From assembly GCA_051655145.1 (NCBI GenBank), contig JBOFZK010000050.1:4276-68275 (forward strand): a stretch of 64,000 nt of DNA. Reading direction: 5' to 3'. The notes beneath the pieces were generated by a model that saw only the letters and a program-made list of their open reading frames with translations, ran no database searches and was not told the DNA's origin. The position numbers were made by a program, and so were the translations under genes. Below, piece by piece: positions 33,893 to 43,559 of this stretch. Position 1 is the stretch's first letter. The number at the start of each line of letters is the position of its first letter. This stretch comes from UBA710 sp051655145 (GTDB lineage Bacteria; Bacillota_I; Bacilli_A; Mycoplasmatales; Metamycoplasmataceae).

Positions 33893-34276
33893 TTATTTAA
33901 CCTCTTTTTTCCCCACAGGATTATTTATAAATTTTTCTATTGAATCAATAGGAGCACTAGTATTAAGCATTAAATAAGAAATAAAACCACTTTCAATTAA
34001 AGAACCATCTGCTAGTCAAAAAAGATTAGGATTTTTTTTCAATAAATTTTTAGCTACTTCATATGAATTTCCTAAATCTGAAAAAATAATAATTTTATCT
34101 ATCGAATTAGTTCTTTTTTTAATTAAAAAATTATAAATAGCTTCTTCACTATCTTCATCAAGTCCAAAACAATCAAAAAAAATAATTTCATTTTTAACAT
34201 TATTTTTTTTATAGAAATATTCCTTAATAGCTAATGAAAATTTTTTATAACTTGTAATAAAAACAAGTGAATACAT
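33893..34276 (-). CDS. DhaM / EIIA(Man)-fold protein lacking the phospho-histidine
   Basis: 127 residues. The whole length follows the pattern of the DhaM phosphotransferase domain: an N-terminal hydrophobic strand with a loop (VFITSYKKFS; family VIVSHS), a segment GLDEDSEEAIYNFL in place of IGTSxxxIxxAI, the strand IIIFSDLGNSYEVAKNL (family VLVDLGSAxMNxExA) and the final LADGSLIESGFISYLML (family APLVEGAxxAA). The phosphorylated His of the N-terminal loop is replaced, so ordinary phosphotransfer is unlikely. No dihydroxyacetone kinase genes are near. It lies 2 bases upstream of dinB. Family assigned by eye; function unknown. Confidence 0.6.
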
Positions 34277-34384
34277 ATTTGTTCCTTTTTTAAATTTAAA
34301 GATTGATAATGGGTATTTATATTCAACAACTCATAACAATAAAATTATATATCTAAAAAATATATAAATAGTTTAAATTTATTA

Positions 34385-34390
34385 TATAAT
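34385..34390 (+). promoter_or_regulatory. -10 box for eno
   Basis: TATAAT 44 bases before the eno ATG, giving an A/U-rich leader that ends in AGGAG, a strong ribosome site. Confidence 0.5.
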
Positions 34391-34434
34391 TTCATTAAAT
34401 TTAAATAATATATAAGATTAATTAGGAGAAATAT

Positions 34435-35817
34435 ATGTCAAGAATAGTAAGTATTCACGGAAGAGAAGTATTAGATTCTCGTGGTAATCCAACAGTTCAA
34501 GTTGAGGTTATGACAGAACTAGGTGGGTTTGGAACAGCAATAGTTCCTTCAGGAGCATCAACAGGTTCAAGAGAAGCATTAGAATTAAGAGATGGTAATT
34601 CAAAAAAATATAAAGACAATTGATTTGGTGGAAAAGGAGTTATGACCGCCGTTGATAATGTTAATAATATAATAGCACCTGAAATTGAAGGATTAGAAGT
34701 TACAGATCAAAGATTAATAGACAAAATGATGGTTGATCTAGATGGAACACCAACTAAATCAAAATTAGGAGCAAATGCTATTTTAGGAGTTTCATTAGCT
34801 GTTCTAAAAGCTGCAGCAAATGAATTAGATCTTCCTTTATACCGTTATATAGGAGGAACAAATGCAAGAAAACTTCCAGTTCCTATGTTAAATGTTATAA
34901 ATGGTGGAGAACATGCATCAAATACTCTTGACTTTCAAGAATTCATGATTATGCCAATTGGAGCAAAAACTTTTAGAGAAGCAATGCAAATGGCAAATAA
35001 AGTTTTCCATAATTTAGCAAAATTATTACATGATGCAGGTCATGGAACACAAGTTGGAGATGAAGGCGGATTCGCTCCTAATCTAAAATCTCATGAAGAA
35101 GCATTAGACTTTTTAGTAAAAGCTATTGAAAAAGCAGGATTTAAACCAGCTAAAACAGGAGCTAAGGCAATCGCAATAGCAATGGATCCAGCTACTTCAG
35201 AAATTTATGATGAAAAATCAAAAAAATATATATTTAAAAAATTAAATGATGCTATTAAAAGCAAAAAACCTGGTTTTGAAAAAATGACTAGTGTTAAAAC
35301 AGAATTTACTTCTTCAGAATTTATTAATTACTACAAAAAACTAATTGATAAATATCCAATTATTTCAATCGAAGATGGATTTGCTGAAAAAGATTGAAAA
35401 GGTTTTGAAGAAGCTAATAAAGCATTTGGGAAAGATCATCAAATTATGGGAGATGATTTAACAGTTACAAATCAAGAAATTTTAGCTGAAGCTGTTAGAA
35501 AAAACTCAATTAACTCAATTCTTATTAAATTAAATCAAATAGGAACAGTTTCAGAAACAATTGATACAATTGAATTAGCACACAAATCAGGAATGACAGC
35601 AGTTGTATCTCACCGTTCAGGAGAATCTGAAGATACTACAATAGCAGATTTAGCTGTTGGATTAAATACAGGACAAATTAAAACAGGGTCAATGTCAAGA
35701 ACAGATAGAATTGCTAAATATAATAGATTATTAGCAATTGAAGAAGAATTAGGGCCAGTAGCTCAATTCGACGGAGTTAAGACATTTCACAATTTGAAAT
35801 TACATGTTTCAAAATAA
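34435..35817 (+). CDS. eno: Enolase
   Basis: 460 residues, slightly longer than the usual 430, with an insertion around 255-285 (IFKKLNDAIKSKKPGF...). It makes phosphoenolpyruvate from 2-phosphoglycerate; the PEP also feeds PtsI in this window. Visible: GREVLDSRGNPTV at the start, PSGASTGSREALELRD, GDEGGFAPNL, SIEDGFAEKDW, the catalytic loop GDDLTVTN and the C-terminal SHRSGESEDTTIADLAV. Mycoplasma enolase is also often found on the cell surface binding plasminogen, which the sequence cannot show. Strong AGGAG ribosome site. Confidence 0.98.
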
Positions 35818-35843
35818 ATATATTTTATAAAAGAAAAAATAAA

Positions 35844-35856
35844 TATAATATATAAT
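35844..35856 (+). promoter_or_regulatory. Double -10 region for tuf
   Basis: TATAAT at 35844 and again at 35851, about 60-70 bases before the tuf ATG. An AAGGAG ribosome site follows. Confidence 0.45.
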
Positions 35857-35913
35857 TCTTTAATATAAAATACAAATTAAAATTAATTTTTAAAATTAAA
35901 CAAGGAGAAAAAA

Positions 35914-37110
35914 ATGGCAAAAGAAAATTTTGATAGAACTAAAGAGCATATTAACGTTGGAACAATTGGACACGTAGACCATGGGAAAACAACTTTAACT
36001 GCTGCTATAGCTTCAACACTTGCAAAAAAAGGATTAGCAGAAGCTAAGGATTATGCTTCTATTGATAATGCACCAGAAGAAAAGGCACGTGGAATAACAA
36101 TTAATACTTCACATATTGAATATTCAACAGAAAAAAGACATTATGCTCACGTTGACTGTCCAGGTCACGCCGATTATGTTAAAAATATGATTACAGGAGC
36201 TGCTCAAATGGATGGAGGGATTTTAGTTGTTGCTGCAACAGATGGTCCTATGCCTCAAACAAGAGAACATATTCTACTTTCAAAACAAGTTGGAGTTCCT
36301 AAAATTGTAGTATTTTTAAATAAAATAGATATGTTAGGTTCACCTGAAGAAGCTGAAGAAATTATTGAATTAGTTGAAATGGAAGTACGTGGATTACTTT
36401 CTGAATACGGATTTGATGGAGAAAATACACCTATTATTAAAGGTTCAGCTCTAAAAGCTCTTGAAGGTGTAGCTGACTATGAAGCTAAAATTATGGAATT
36501 AATGGATGCAGTTGATTCATATATCGATGCTCCACCACGTGAAATCGACAAACCATTCTTAATGGCTGTTGAAGACGTATTTACAATTACAGGACGTGGA
36601 ACTGTTGCTACAGGACGTGTTGAACGTGGAGAATTAAAAATTAATGATGAAGTTGAAATAGTAGGTATTCACCCAACTAAAAAAACTGTTGTTACAGGAA
36701 TTGAAATGTTTAGAAAAAATCTTTCAAGTGCTATGGCAGGGGATAATGCAGGTCTTTTATTAAGAGGTATTTCAAGAGAAGATGTTGAAAGAGGTCAAGT
36801 TTTAGCTAAAACAGGATCAATAGTTCCTCATAAAGAATTTAAAGCAGAAATTTATGCTCTTAAAAAAGAAGAAGGTGGACGTCATACACCATTTTTCAAA
36901 AACTATAAACCACAATTCTACTTTAGAACAACTGACGTTACAGGTGGAATTGAACTTCCAGCAGGAATCGAAATGGTTACTCCAGGAGATAACGTTAATT
37001 TAACTGTTAAATTAATTTACCCAGTTGCTGTTGAAAAAGGAACAAAATTCTCAATCCGTGAGGGTGGAAGAACTGTTGGAGCCGGAACAGTAACAGAAAT
37101 TATAAAATAA
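35914..37110 (+). CDS. tuf: Elongation factor Tu
   Basis: 398 residues. It delivers aminoacyl-tRNA to the ribosome. G1 is GHVDHGKT, G2 includes RGITINTSHIEY, G3 is DCPGHADYV, G4 is NKIDM; domains 2 and 3 run on to the usual GGRTVGAGTVTEI ending. The gene is alone: neither fus nor rpsG/rpsL is next to it. Codon choice is slightly richer in GC-ending codons (CGT for Arg, CAC for His) than the neighbours, as expected for a highly expressed gene. A terminator follows. Confidence 0.99.
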   Translation: MAKENFDRTKEHINVGTIGHVDHGKTTLTAAIASTLAKKGLAEAKDYASIDNAPEEKARGITINTSHIEYSTEKRHYAHVDCPGHADYVKNMITGAAQMDGGILVVAATDGPMPQTREHILLSKQVGVPKIVVFLNKIDMLGSPEEAEEIIELVEMEVRGLLSEYGFDGENTPIIKGSALKALEGVADYEAKIMELMDAVDSYIDAPPREIDKPFLMAVEDVFTITGRGTVATGRVERGELKINDEVEIVGIHPTKKTVVTGIEMFRKNLSSAMAGDNAGLLLRGISREDVERGQVLAKTGSIVPHKEFKAEIYALKKEEGGRHTPFFKNYKPQFYFRTTDVTGGIELPAGIEMVTPGDNVNLTVKLIYPVAVEKGTKFSIREGGRTVGAGTVTEIIK

Positions 37111-37142
37111 TTAATAACCTTGTAATTTTAAACAATACTATA

Positions 37143-37172
37143 AATAATTAACATTTGTTAATTATTTTTTTT
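37143..37172 (+). terminator. Rho-independent terminator after tuf
   Basis: AATAATTAAC pairs with its complement around an ATTT loop (10 bp), followed by a run of T. Confidence 0.75.
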
Positions 37173-37277
37173 ATTGTTTTTCCCTAAAAATAGGCACTTT
37201 TTAGCTTTTATTTTCTTAAAAGAAAATTTATTTACATATATAAGCGGAGGTAATTCTCCATATAATAAAAAATATAT

Positions 37278-37283
37278 TATAAT
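37278..37283 (+). promoter_or_regulatory. -10 box for cysS (leaderless)
   Basis: TATAAT ends 8 bases before the cysS ATG. A GGAG...CTCC mini-hairpin lies just upstream (37244-37258). Confidence 0.45.
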
Positions 37284-37291
37284 AAATTAAG

Positions 37292-38545
37292 ATGAAATAT
37301 AAATACATTTACCTTTGTGGCCCAACTGTTTATGATAAAGTTCACATTGGGAATTTAAGACCAATTATAACTTTTGATACTTTTATAAGAGCAAGACGCT
37401 TTAATAATGAAAAAATCCATTTTATTCATAATATAACAGACATAGATGATAAGATAATTAAAAAAGCGAAAGATGAAAAAGTTTCTGAAAAAGAAATATC
37501 AGAAAAATATTTTAATTTATATCTAAAAATTTTAGATATTTATAATATAAATTCAATAAATGAAATGCCTTTAGTTACAGAAAAAATAGACCAAATAACA
37601 AGTTTTATTGGTTGTCTTATCGATAAAAAAGTTACATATAAAAACGAAACAGGAATTTATCTTCAAGTAGATAAAGATATAAAATACGGAAATATATCTA
37701 ATAATAAATTAGATAATTTATTAACACAAAATAAAAAAGAACACAATAAAGAAAACGATTATGATTTTTGTTTATGGAAATTAAAAAATAATGAAATAGA
37801 TAAATCATTTTCTTCTTCATTTGGTGAAGGAAGACCAGGTTGACATACAGAATGTGCTGCTTTTGTATTTAATATTACAAAAGGAGAATCATTAGCTATT
37901 CACGGAGGTGGTATAGATTTAAAATTCCCTCACCATGAAAACGAAAATTCTCAGTTCAGATTAATTACAAAATCAGAAATTGCTAATGAATGAATTCATA
38001 TAGGAATTGTTAATTTAAATTCAAAAAAAATGTCTAAATCTGAAAACAATTTACTTTTTGCAGAAGATTATTTAAAATATAGTGAAGGATATGAATTTAA
38101 TCCAGATATACTTAGATTAATATTTTTAAATTCAAATTATAAATCAACTATAAATTTTGACGAAACTTTATATGAACAAAATAAAAAACAATTAAAACAA
38201 CTTCTAAGAATAAAAAAAATTCTTATTTTAGAAAATAAATATAACCCAGAAATTAAAATGAACAATAATTTTAAAGAAATTATAAATTTATTTAGTCTAA
38301 TTGAAAATGCAAAAGCTCTTAAATTATTAAATGCTTTTATAAAAGAATTTAATAAAATAAAAGATCAAGATTTAGGAAATCAAATTTTAAATATTTTTAA
38401 TATTTTAGGATTTAAATTTCCTGAATATAAAATAGATGAAGAACTAATAATTTTATATAATAATTGAAACTTAGCACTTAAAAAGAAAAATTTTAAAGAA
38501 GCTGATAATTTAAGAAATATATTATTAGAAAAGGAAATAATATAA
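37292..38545 (+). CDS. cysS: Cysteinyl-tRNA synthetase
   Basis: 417 residues, a compact CysRS as in other mycoplasmas. It charges tRNA-Cys. Visible: CGPTVYDKVHIGNLRP with the first zinc-ligand Cys and the HIGN signature, GRPGWHTECAAF and GGGIDLKFPHHENENSQ with the other zinc ligands, and KKMSKSENNLLF (KMSKS). The C-terminal anticodon domain is short. The stop codon overlaps the rlmB ATG (TAATG). The order cysS-rlmB-sigma factor follows the Bacillus cysS-rlmB-sigH region. Confidence 0.96.
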
Positions 38546-39231
38546 TGGATAAAAATTTTATTTTTGGTAAAAATACAGTTTTAAATGCAATTAATAATAA
38601 TGAAGAAATTGAAGAAATTTTTTTATCAAAAAACAATTTTATAAAAACAAATATTAAAAAAACAATTTTATCAAATAAAGAATTAGATGAAATGGTTAAT
38701 GGAAATCATCAGGGATATATTGCATTAGTAAAGGAATTCGTTTATTATCAAGAAGCAAAATTATTAAAGGATAAACCTCCAATAATTTTAGTTTTAGACC
38801 ATATTGAAGATCCACAAAATTTAGGAGCAATTATAAGAACTGCTAATTGTTTAGGTATTAATAATGTTATTATTCCAAATAAAAGGTCAGCAACTATAAA
38901 TTCAACTGTTACAAAAGTAGCTTCTGGTGGTCTTGTTGGTTTCAAAGTAGTACAAACATCTTCGTTATCAAGTTTCATTATTAAAGCGAAAGAAAATGGA
39001 TATTGAGTCTATGGGACTAGCTTAAATGAAAAAGCAAAAAGTATTAATAAAGCTTCTTTTAATTTTCCATTAGTATTAATTGTTGGAAATGAAGGAAAAG
39101 GAATTTCTAAAACTCATGAAAAACTCTCAGACGAACTTGTTTATTTAGAAATGAAAGGAAATGTTCAATCTTTAAATGTCTCAGTAGCCACAGGCATTTT
39201 CTTATATGAAATTCTTAAAAAAGGAAAATAA
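38545..39231 (+). CDS. rlmB: TrmH-family 23S rRNA ribose methyltransferase
   Basis: 228 residues. A SPOUT-fold enzyme likely to methylate the 2'-O of a conserved guanosine in 23S rRNA using SAM. All three SPOUT motifs are present: DHIEDPQNLGAIIRTANCLG (motif 1), LIVGNEGKGIS (motif 2) and MKGNVQSLNVSVATGIFLYE (motif 3, knot). The N-terminal substrate-binding domain is short. The TGA at 39004 is Trp. Translationally coupled to cysS. RlmB is preferred over other TrmH members by its position beside cysS. Confidence 0.9.
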
Positions 39232-39232
39232 A

Positions 39233-39748
39233 ATGCACTCAATTAATAGAGAAAACTCTAAAGCTGGATTCATCTTATATAGTAAATATAAAAATGAGCT
39301 AGAAAGACTTGCTAAAAAATGTTTATGAATTAATAAAAATAATCTTCCATTTAATGAAAACGACATAATTAATTATGCTCTTGCTCATTTTTTAGAAAAC
39401 GATCTTCAAAAATTTAATCCACACCTAAATATAAAATTTGAATGTTATTTTTTTATTAAAATAAAAAATAATATGCTTAATTATTGTCGAACATTTCATA
39501 AAAAAAATTATGAAATAATGAATAATTCAATTGAATTTGATGATGATATTGAAAATATAAAAAGCGAAAGAATTCATATAGATTTCTCTGAACTTTCAGT
39601 AATTGAAAAAAGCATAATAAATAAACTTTATTATGATAATTATAAAATAAAAGACATTTGTAATGAATATGGTACTAAACAAAAAAGAATTGAAAAAATG
39701 CTTGAGAAAATATATAATAAAATGAAAAAAAAATCTTATTTTTATTAA
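39233..39748 (+). CDS. Diverged sigma-70 family factor, SigH position
   Basis: 171 residues. A region-2-like N-terminal part (LAKKCLWINKNNLPFNENDIINYALAHFLENDLQKFNPHLNIKFECYFFIKIKNNM..., with the 'F-x-P-x-x-x-x-x-F-x-x-Y-x-F-x-I-x-N-x-x' pattern of sigma factors), an Asp/Glu-rich linker, and a region-4-like helix-turn-helix (LSVIEKSIINKLYYDNYKIKDICNEYGTKQKRIEKML). It lies directly after rlmB, the place of sigH in Bacillus after cysS-rlmB-yacP. A minor sigma factor controlling a few genes is the most likely role. Low sequence conservation, so the call rests on pattern and synteny. Overlapping start region 1 base after the rlmB stop. Confidence 0.65.
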
Positions 39749-39794
39749 AAAAACTTATAATAAATAATAAATGACCTTTAGAAAGGATTAATTA

Positions 39795-42260
39795 ATGGAT
39801 AATTACTTTTTTTTACCAACAAGAAGCGAGATTTTTTTTGAAGGAACAAAAGCATTAATAGATTTTGGACGTGATAAATCAGTTAGAACTATTAGTTTAT
39901 TAAGAAAGCTTAATATAGATACTGTAGTTTTAGTTCCTCAAAAATTATCAACTAAAAATATAATAGAAAAAAAAGAAGATCTTAGAGAGTATGGAATGCT
40001 TTGTAATATCATTGATATTAAAGAACCATCTAGTTTAGTTTATAAAGTTGAATTTCAAGCATTAGAACGTGTAAAAATTAATGAATTTATTGAATTTGAA
40101 AATGAAGAAAAAGAAAATTTAGAAGTTTTTTTTGGATCTTTTAAACAAGCAAATTTAATTATTGGGAAAAACGATATTAAAAAAGAAGCTCTTTGATTAA
40201 AAGTTAGTGAAGAACTTCAAAAATTACCAATTGAAAATAAAGCAGTTTTTGATTCACTTTTAAACGATAACGCAAATGAACCTATTGATTGAGAAAGAAG
40301 AATAGGAGTTTGTAAATCTTTAGTTCAAATTCTTCAACCATCATTTGAATCAAAATATAATTTACTTGCTTCCAAAAATATTTCAGAGTTTTTAGAAAAC
40401 TATATAAAAATTTTATTTGAACGTAATACAATGTCTCAAATTGAAAAAGAAATTGATGATGATGTAAGAAAAAAACTTGATAGTCAGCAAAAAGAATTTC
40501 TTTTAAGAGAAAGAATGAGAGCTATTAGAAATAAATTAGGTGAAGAATCTGACAATGAAGATAAAATAGAAGAAATTTTAAATTCAAAAGAACTAAAAGA
40601 AATTATTCCTGAAGAAGTAAGAATTCTTATTAAAAATGAAAAAACAAAATTAAAAAATATGATGTCTTCTTCTCCAGATGCTAATATTACAAGAACATAT
40701 ATTGAATTACTTTCAGAGCTTCCTTGAAGACAAATTGGTAAAGAAGAATTAAACATTAAAAGAGCTAAAGAAGTATTAGATTCTTATCATTACGGATTAA
40801 AAGATGTAAAAGAAAGAATAATTGAATTTATTGCTGTTTTAATTAATAATAAAGAAAACGAATCTAAAAGCACAAGCAAAAAAATAATTGATCAAGGAAA
40901 ATTTGAAATTGATTTAAATTTATTTAATAAAGTTAATGGAGCAAATGTTTCTTCTGTTCAAAACCCAGCTCCTATAATTACATTGTTAGGTCCTCCAGGA
41001 ACAGGTAAAACATCTTTAGCTAAAGCAATAGCAGAAGCTCTTGGAAGAAAATTTATAAAAATTTCATTAGGTGGAATTAGAGATGAAGCTGAAATAAGAG
41101 GACATAGAAGAACATATATCGGAGCTATGCCTGGGAAAATAATTAGAGCAATTAAAAAAGCAGGTGTTTCTAATCCTTTAATTCTTCTTGATGAAATAGA
41201 TAAAATGGCTTCAGATCATAAAGGTGATCCTTCTTCTGCAATGCTTGAGGTTTTAGATCCAGAACAAAATGCAAACTTTCAAGATCATTATTTAGAAGTT
41301 GAATATGATTTATCAAAAGTTATGTTTTTAGCAACAGCTAATTATTATGAAAATATTCCTACTCCTTTATTAGATCGTGTTGAATTAATTGAACTTAATT
41401 CATATACAATACAAGAAAAAATTAGTATTGCTAAAAAATATTTAATTAAATTAGTTTTAAAACAAAATTCTCTTAATGAAAAATTTTTCCAAATTTCTGA
41501 AACTGAAATAGAATTTTTAATAAAACATTATACTTTAGAAGCTGGAGTTAGAAATCTAAAAAGAACATTAGATAAATTAGCTAGAAAAATAGTTGTTAAA
41601 AAAATAGAAGGAAAATTAAAATCTGAATTTATTTTAACCAAAAAAGAAATTGAAACTCTTTTAGGTCCAATAAAATTCTCAGATGATGAAAATGATATTG
41701 AACCACAAATAGGATCTGTAAATGGTTTAGCTTATACAGCTTATGGTGGAAGTACACTTGCAATAGAAGTTACAACATTCAAAGGAAAAGGTGAATTAAA
41801 ATTAACTGGTCAATTAAAAGAAGTAATGCAAGAATCAGCTCAAATAGCTATTGCTTTTGTTAGAGCTAATTCTAAAAAATATGGAATTGATTTTAATTGA
41901 GATGAAAATTCTATTCATATTCACGTTCCTGAAGGAGCAGTTCCTAAGGATGGCCCAAGTGCGGGAGTAACATTCACTACAGCAATTATTTCAGCTCTTT
42001 CTAAAAAACCTGTTTCTCATTTAATAGGAATGACAGGAGAAATAACACTAAGAGGGAAAGTATTACCAATTGGTGGGTTAAAAGAAAAATCATTAGCTGG
42101 ATATAGATTCGGAATTAAAACAATTTTTATTCCAAAAGAAAACAAAAGAAATTTAATTGATATTCCTAAAGAAGTAAAAAACGAAATTAAATTTATTACA
42201 GTTTCTCATTATGATGAAATTTATAATCATATTTTCAAAAAAAGCAAAAAAACTACCTAA
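39795..42260 (+). CDS. lon: ATP-dependent protease Lon
   Basis: 821 residues, full length. It degrades misfolded and tagged proteins in the cytosol. The N-terminal LON domain (from PTRSEIFFEG) and coiled coil lead to the AAA+ domain with Walker A GPPGTGKTS, LGGIRDEAEIRGHRRTYIGAMPG and Walker B ILLDEIDKM, then the C-terminal Ser-Lys protease with PKDGPSAG (catalytic Ser) and GGLKEKSLAGYRFG (catalytic Lys). In organisms without Clp proteases, Lon is the likely degrader of tmRNA-tagged proteins. Ribosome site GAAAGGA. No CIRCE element was found in front of it. The end overlaps coaD by 4 bases. Confidence 0.98.
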
Positions 42261-42691
42261 TTATTATTTTTTTTATTTATATAATCTATATGTCTTTTAA
42301 TTGTAGAAGAAACCTTATTTGTTTTATAACTTGGGAAAAACAATATTGTTTCTAAATCGTTATTTAAATAATTATTTGAAAAAGCTAAATCAACCTCATA
42401 ATTTAGATCAAGTTCAGTTCTAAAAGAACGAATTAAAAAATTCGCTTCTAATTTTTTAGCTAATTGGCTAGTTAATTCATTTTCATTGACTAATACCTTT
42501 ATTTTTTTATTATTTTTATAAATATTCTCAACTATTTTTTTATTTTTATTGAAATCATTTTTTTCTTTTTTATCAGGATTAAAAGTAATAACAATATAAA
42601 TAAAATCAAACAACTTTAATGCTTTTTCGACAACTGATATATGTCCTTCGTGAAAAGGATTGAAACTTCCAGGGTAAATTGCTTTTTTCAT
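42257..42691 (-). CDS. coaD: Phosphopantetheine adenylyltransferase
   Basis: 144 residues, a short but complete CoaD (about 160 usual). It joins 4'-phosphopantetheine to AMP, the next to last CoA step. The nucleotide-binding motif YPGSFNPFHEGHISVV is at the N-terminus (T/HxGH), with IVITFNPDKKEKN and the FLIRSFRTELDLNYE segment (family xRGLRxxxDfeyE). The final ISST equivalent is KVSSTIKRH. The start is the ATG at 42691; a longer in-frame extension upstream covers the promoter and is not supported. The -10 box overlaps that of the divergent Cys-rich gene. Confidence 0.92.
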   Translation of the reverse strand: MKKAIYPGSFNPFHEGHISVVEKALKLFDFIYIVITFNPDKKEKNDFNKNKKIVENIYKNNKKIKVLVNENELTSQLAKKLEANFLIRSFRTELDLNYEVDLAFSNNYLNNDLETILFFPSYKTNKVSSTIKRHIDYINKKNNN

Positions 42692-42699
42692 TTTTGTTA

Positions 42700-42711
42700 T
42701 ATAATTATAAT
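42700..42711. promoter_or_regulatory. Overlapping divergent -10 boxes (coaD and Cys-rich gene)
   Basis: On the plus strand TATAAT occurs at 42700 and 42706; on the minus strand TATAAT spans 42709-42704. The two promoters share bases, so polymerase binding to one should exclude the other. Confidence 0.45.
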
Positions 42712-42746
42712 ATATTAATTTTATATATATTGAAAGGGACAAAGCT

Positions 42747-42878
42747 ATGTCATGTAAAAATTCTTGTAAAATAAAAGAAGAAAAAAAATGTGCTAACAAA
42801 TGTGAAGCATGTTCTTCAAATAATAAATCTGAAAAATGTACAAAAAAAGATTGTTGTAAAGATTCTTGTTGTAAATAA
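42747..42878 (+). CDS. 43-residue cysteine-rich, metallothionein-like micro-protein
   Basis: Begins MSCKNSCKIK and ends CTKKDCCKDSCCK. Ten of 43 residues are Cys, in C-x3-C, C-x3-C-x2-C and double-CC patterns; the rest are mostly Lys, Glu, Asp, Asn and Ser, with no aromatic residue. AAAGGG lies 8-9 bases before the ATG. Neighbouring genes almost never use Cys so densely, so the reading frame is unlikely to be chance. The Cys pattern suggests metal (Zn, Cu) binding or redox buffering. It is not clearly a member of a named metallothionein family. It shares a promoter region with coaD and precedes rpmG, another zinc-ribbon gene, by 530 bases. Confidence 0.75.
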   Translation: MSCKNSCKIKEEKKCANKCEACSSNNKSEKCTKKDCCKDSCCK

Positions 42879-42963
42879 CTAAAACAGATTAAATTTAAAT
42901 TATTTATTTATTTTATAATGAATAAATAATTTTTTATATTAATATAAAAATAAAAGGGAAATA

Positions 42964-43305
42964 ATGACCATAAAAAATAAAGATGAACTACTTAAAAGAG
43001 GAGAGGAAATGAAAAAACTTTCAATAGTTTCTATTGTTCTTTATTGTTTATTTATTTTAATAATTCCTTTAATTGTTGGTTCAATAATCGCCTTAGTCTA
43101 TTCAATTAAAATCATTAGTGATAATTATTATGATGAAAGTTTAGAAAAAGATAAAATATTATGAGGACTTTTAGGTATTTTAGTAATTGGTCCAATTGCT
43201 ACATTGATTTTTGCAAATAAAATGATTGAAATAGCTAAAAATACAAATCAAGATATTGTGGTAGAAGTTGAAGAAATAAAAATCGAAAATAAAATTGAAA
43301 AATAA
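42964..43305 (+). CDS. Small membrane protein, unknown
   Basis: 113 residues. Cytosolic charged N-terminus (MTIKNKDELLKRGEEMKK), a long hydrophobic region (about 18-50, probably two helices: IVSIVLYCLFILIIPLIVG and the IIALVYSIKII part), a short polar loop and a third helix (ILWGLLGILVIGPIATLIF), then a Glu/Lys/Ile-rich tail. The TGA at 43162 is Trp. Preceded by AAAAGGGAA. No family recognised. Confidence 0.7.
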
Positions 43306-43406
43306 AAATAAAATATATAATAATTCTTTTTATTAATTAACCTTTTTAATAAACTTTATTATTATTTCTTATATAATGATAATAAATAAATTTTTAAGGG
43401 GAAAAA

Positions 43407-43559
43407 ATGCCAGCAGTAGGTTTAACATTAAGATGTGAAGAATGTAAAATGGAAAATTATATAACTAAAAAAAATAAAAAAAATACAGTCGAAAAAATAG
43501 AGCTTAAAAAACATTGTCATAAATGCAATACTCATACAACTCATAAGGAGAAAAAATAG
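43407..43559 (+). CDS. rpmG: 50S ribosomal protein L33 (zinc-type)
   Basis: 50 residues. MPAVGLTLRCEECKMENYITKKN..., with a C-x2-C pair near residue 10-13 and a second pair HCHKC near the end, i.e. the zinc-ribbon form of L33. Ribosome site AAGGGG. The stop overlaps the GTG start of the next gene. Confidence 0.9.
   Translation: MPAVGLTLRCEECKMENYITKKNKKNTVEKIELKKHCHKCNTHTTHKEKK

Noticed and set aside
39749..39794. CIRCE element in front of lon
   Set aside because: No TTAGCACTC/GAGTGCTAA pair; the TTAGCACTT near 38472 lies inside cysS and has no matching half.
42257..42799. A longer coaD starting about 36 codons upstream
   Set aside because: The extension crosses the TATAAT boxes and has no CoaD similarity; the family starts at MKKAIYPGSFNP.
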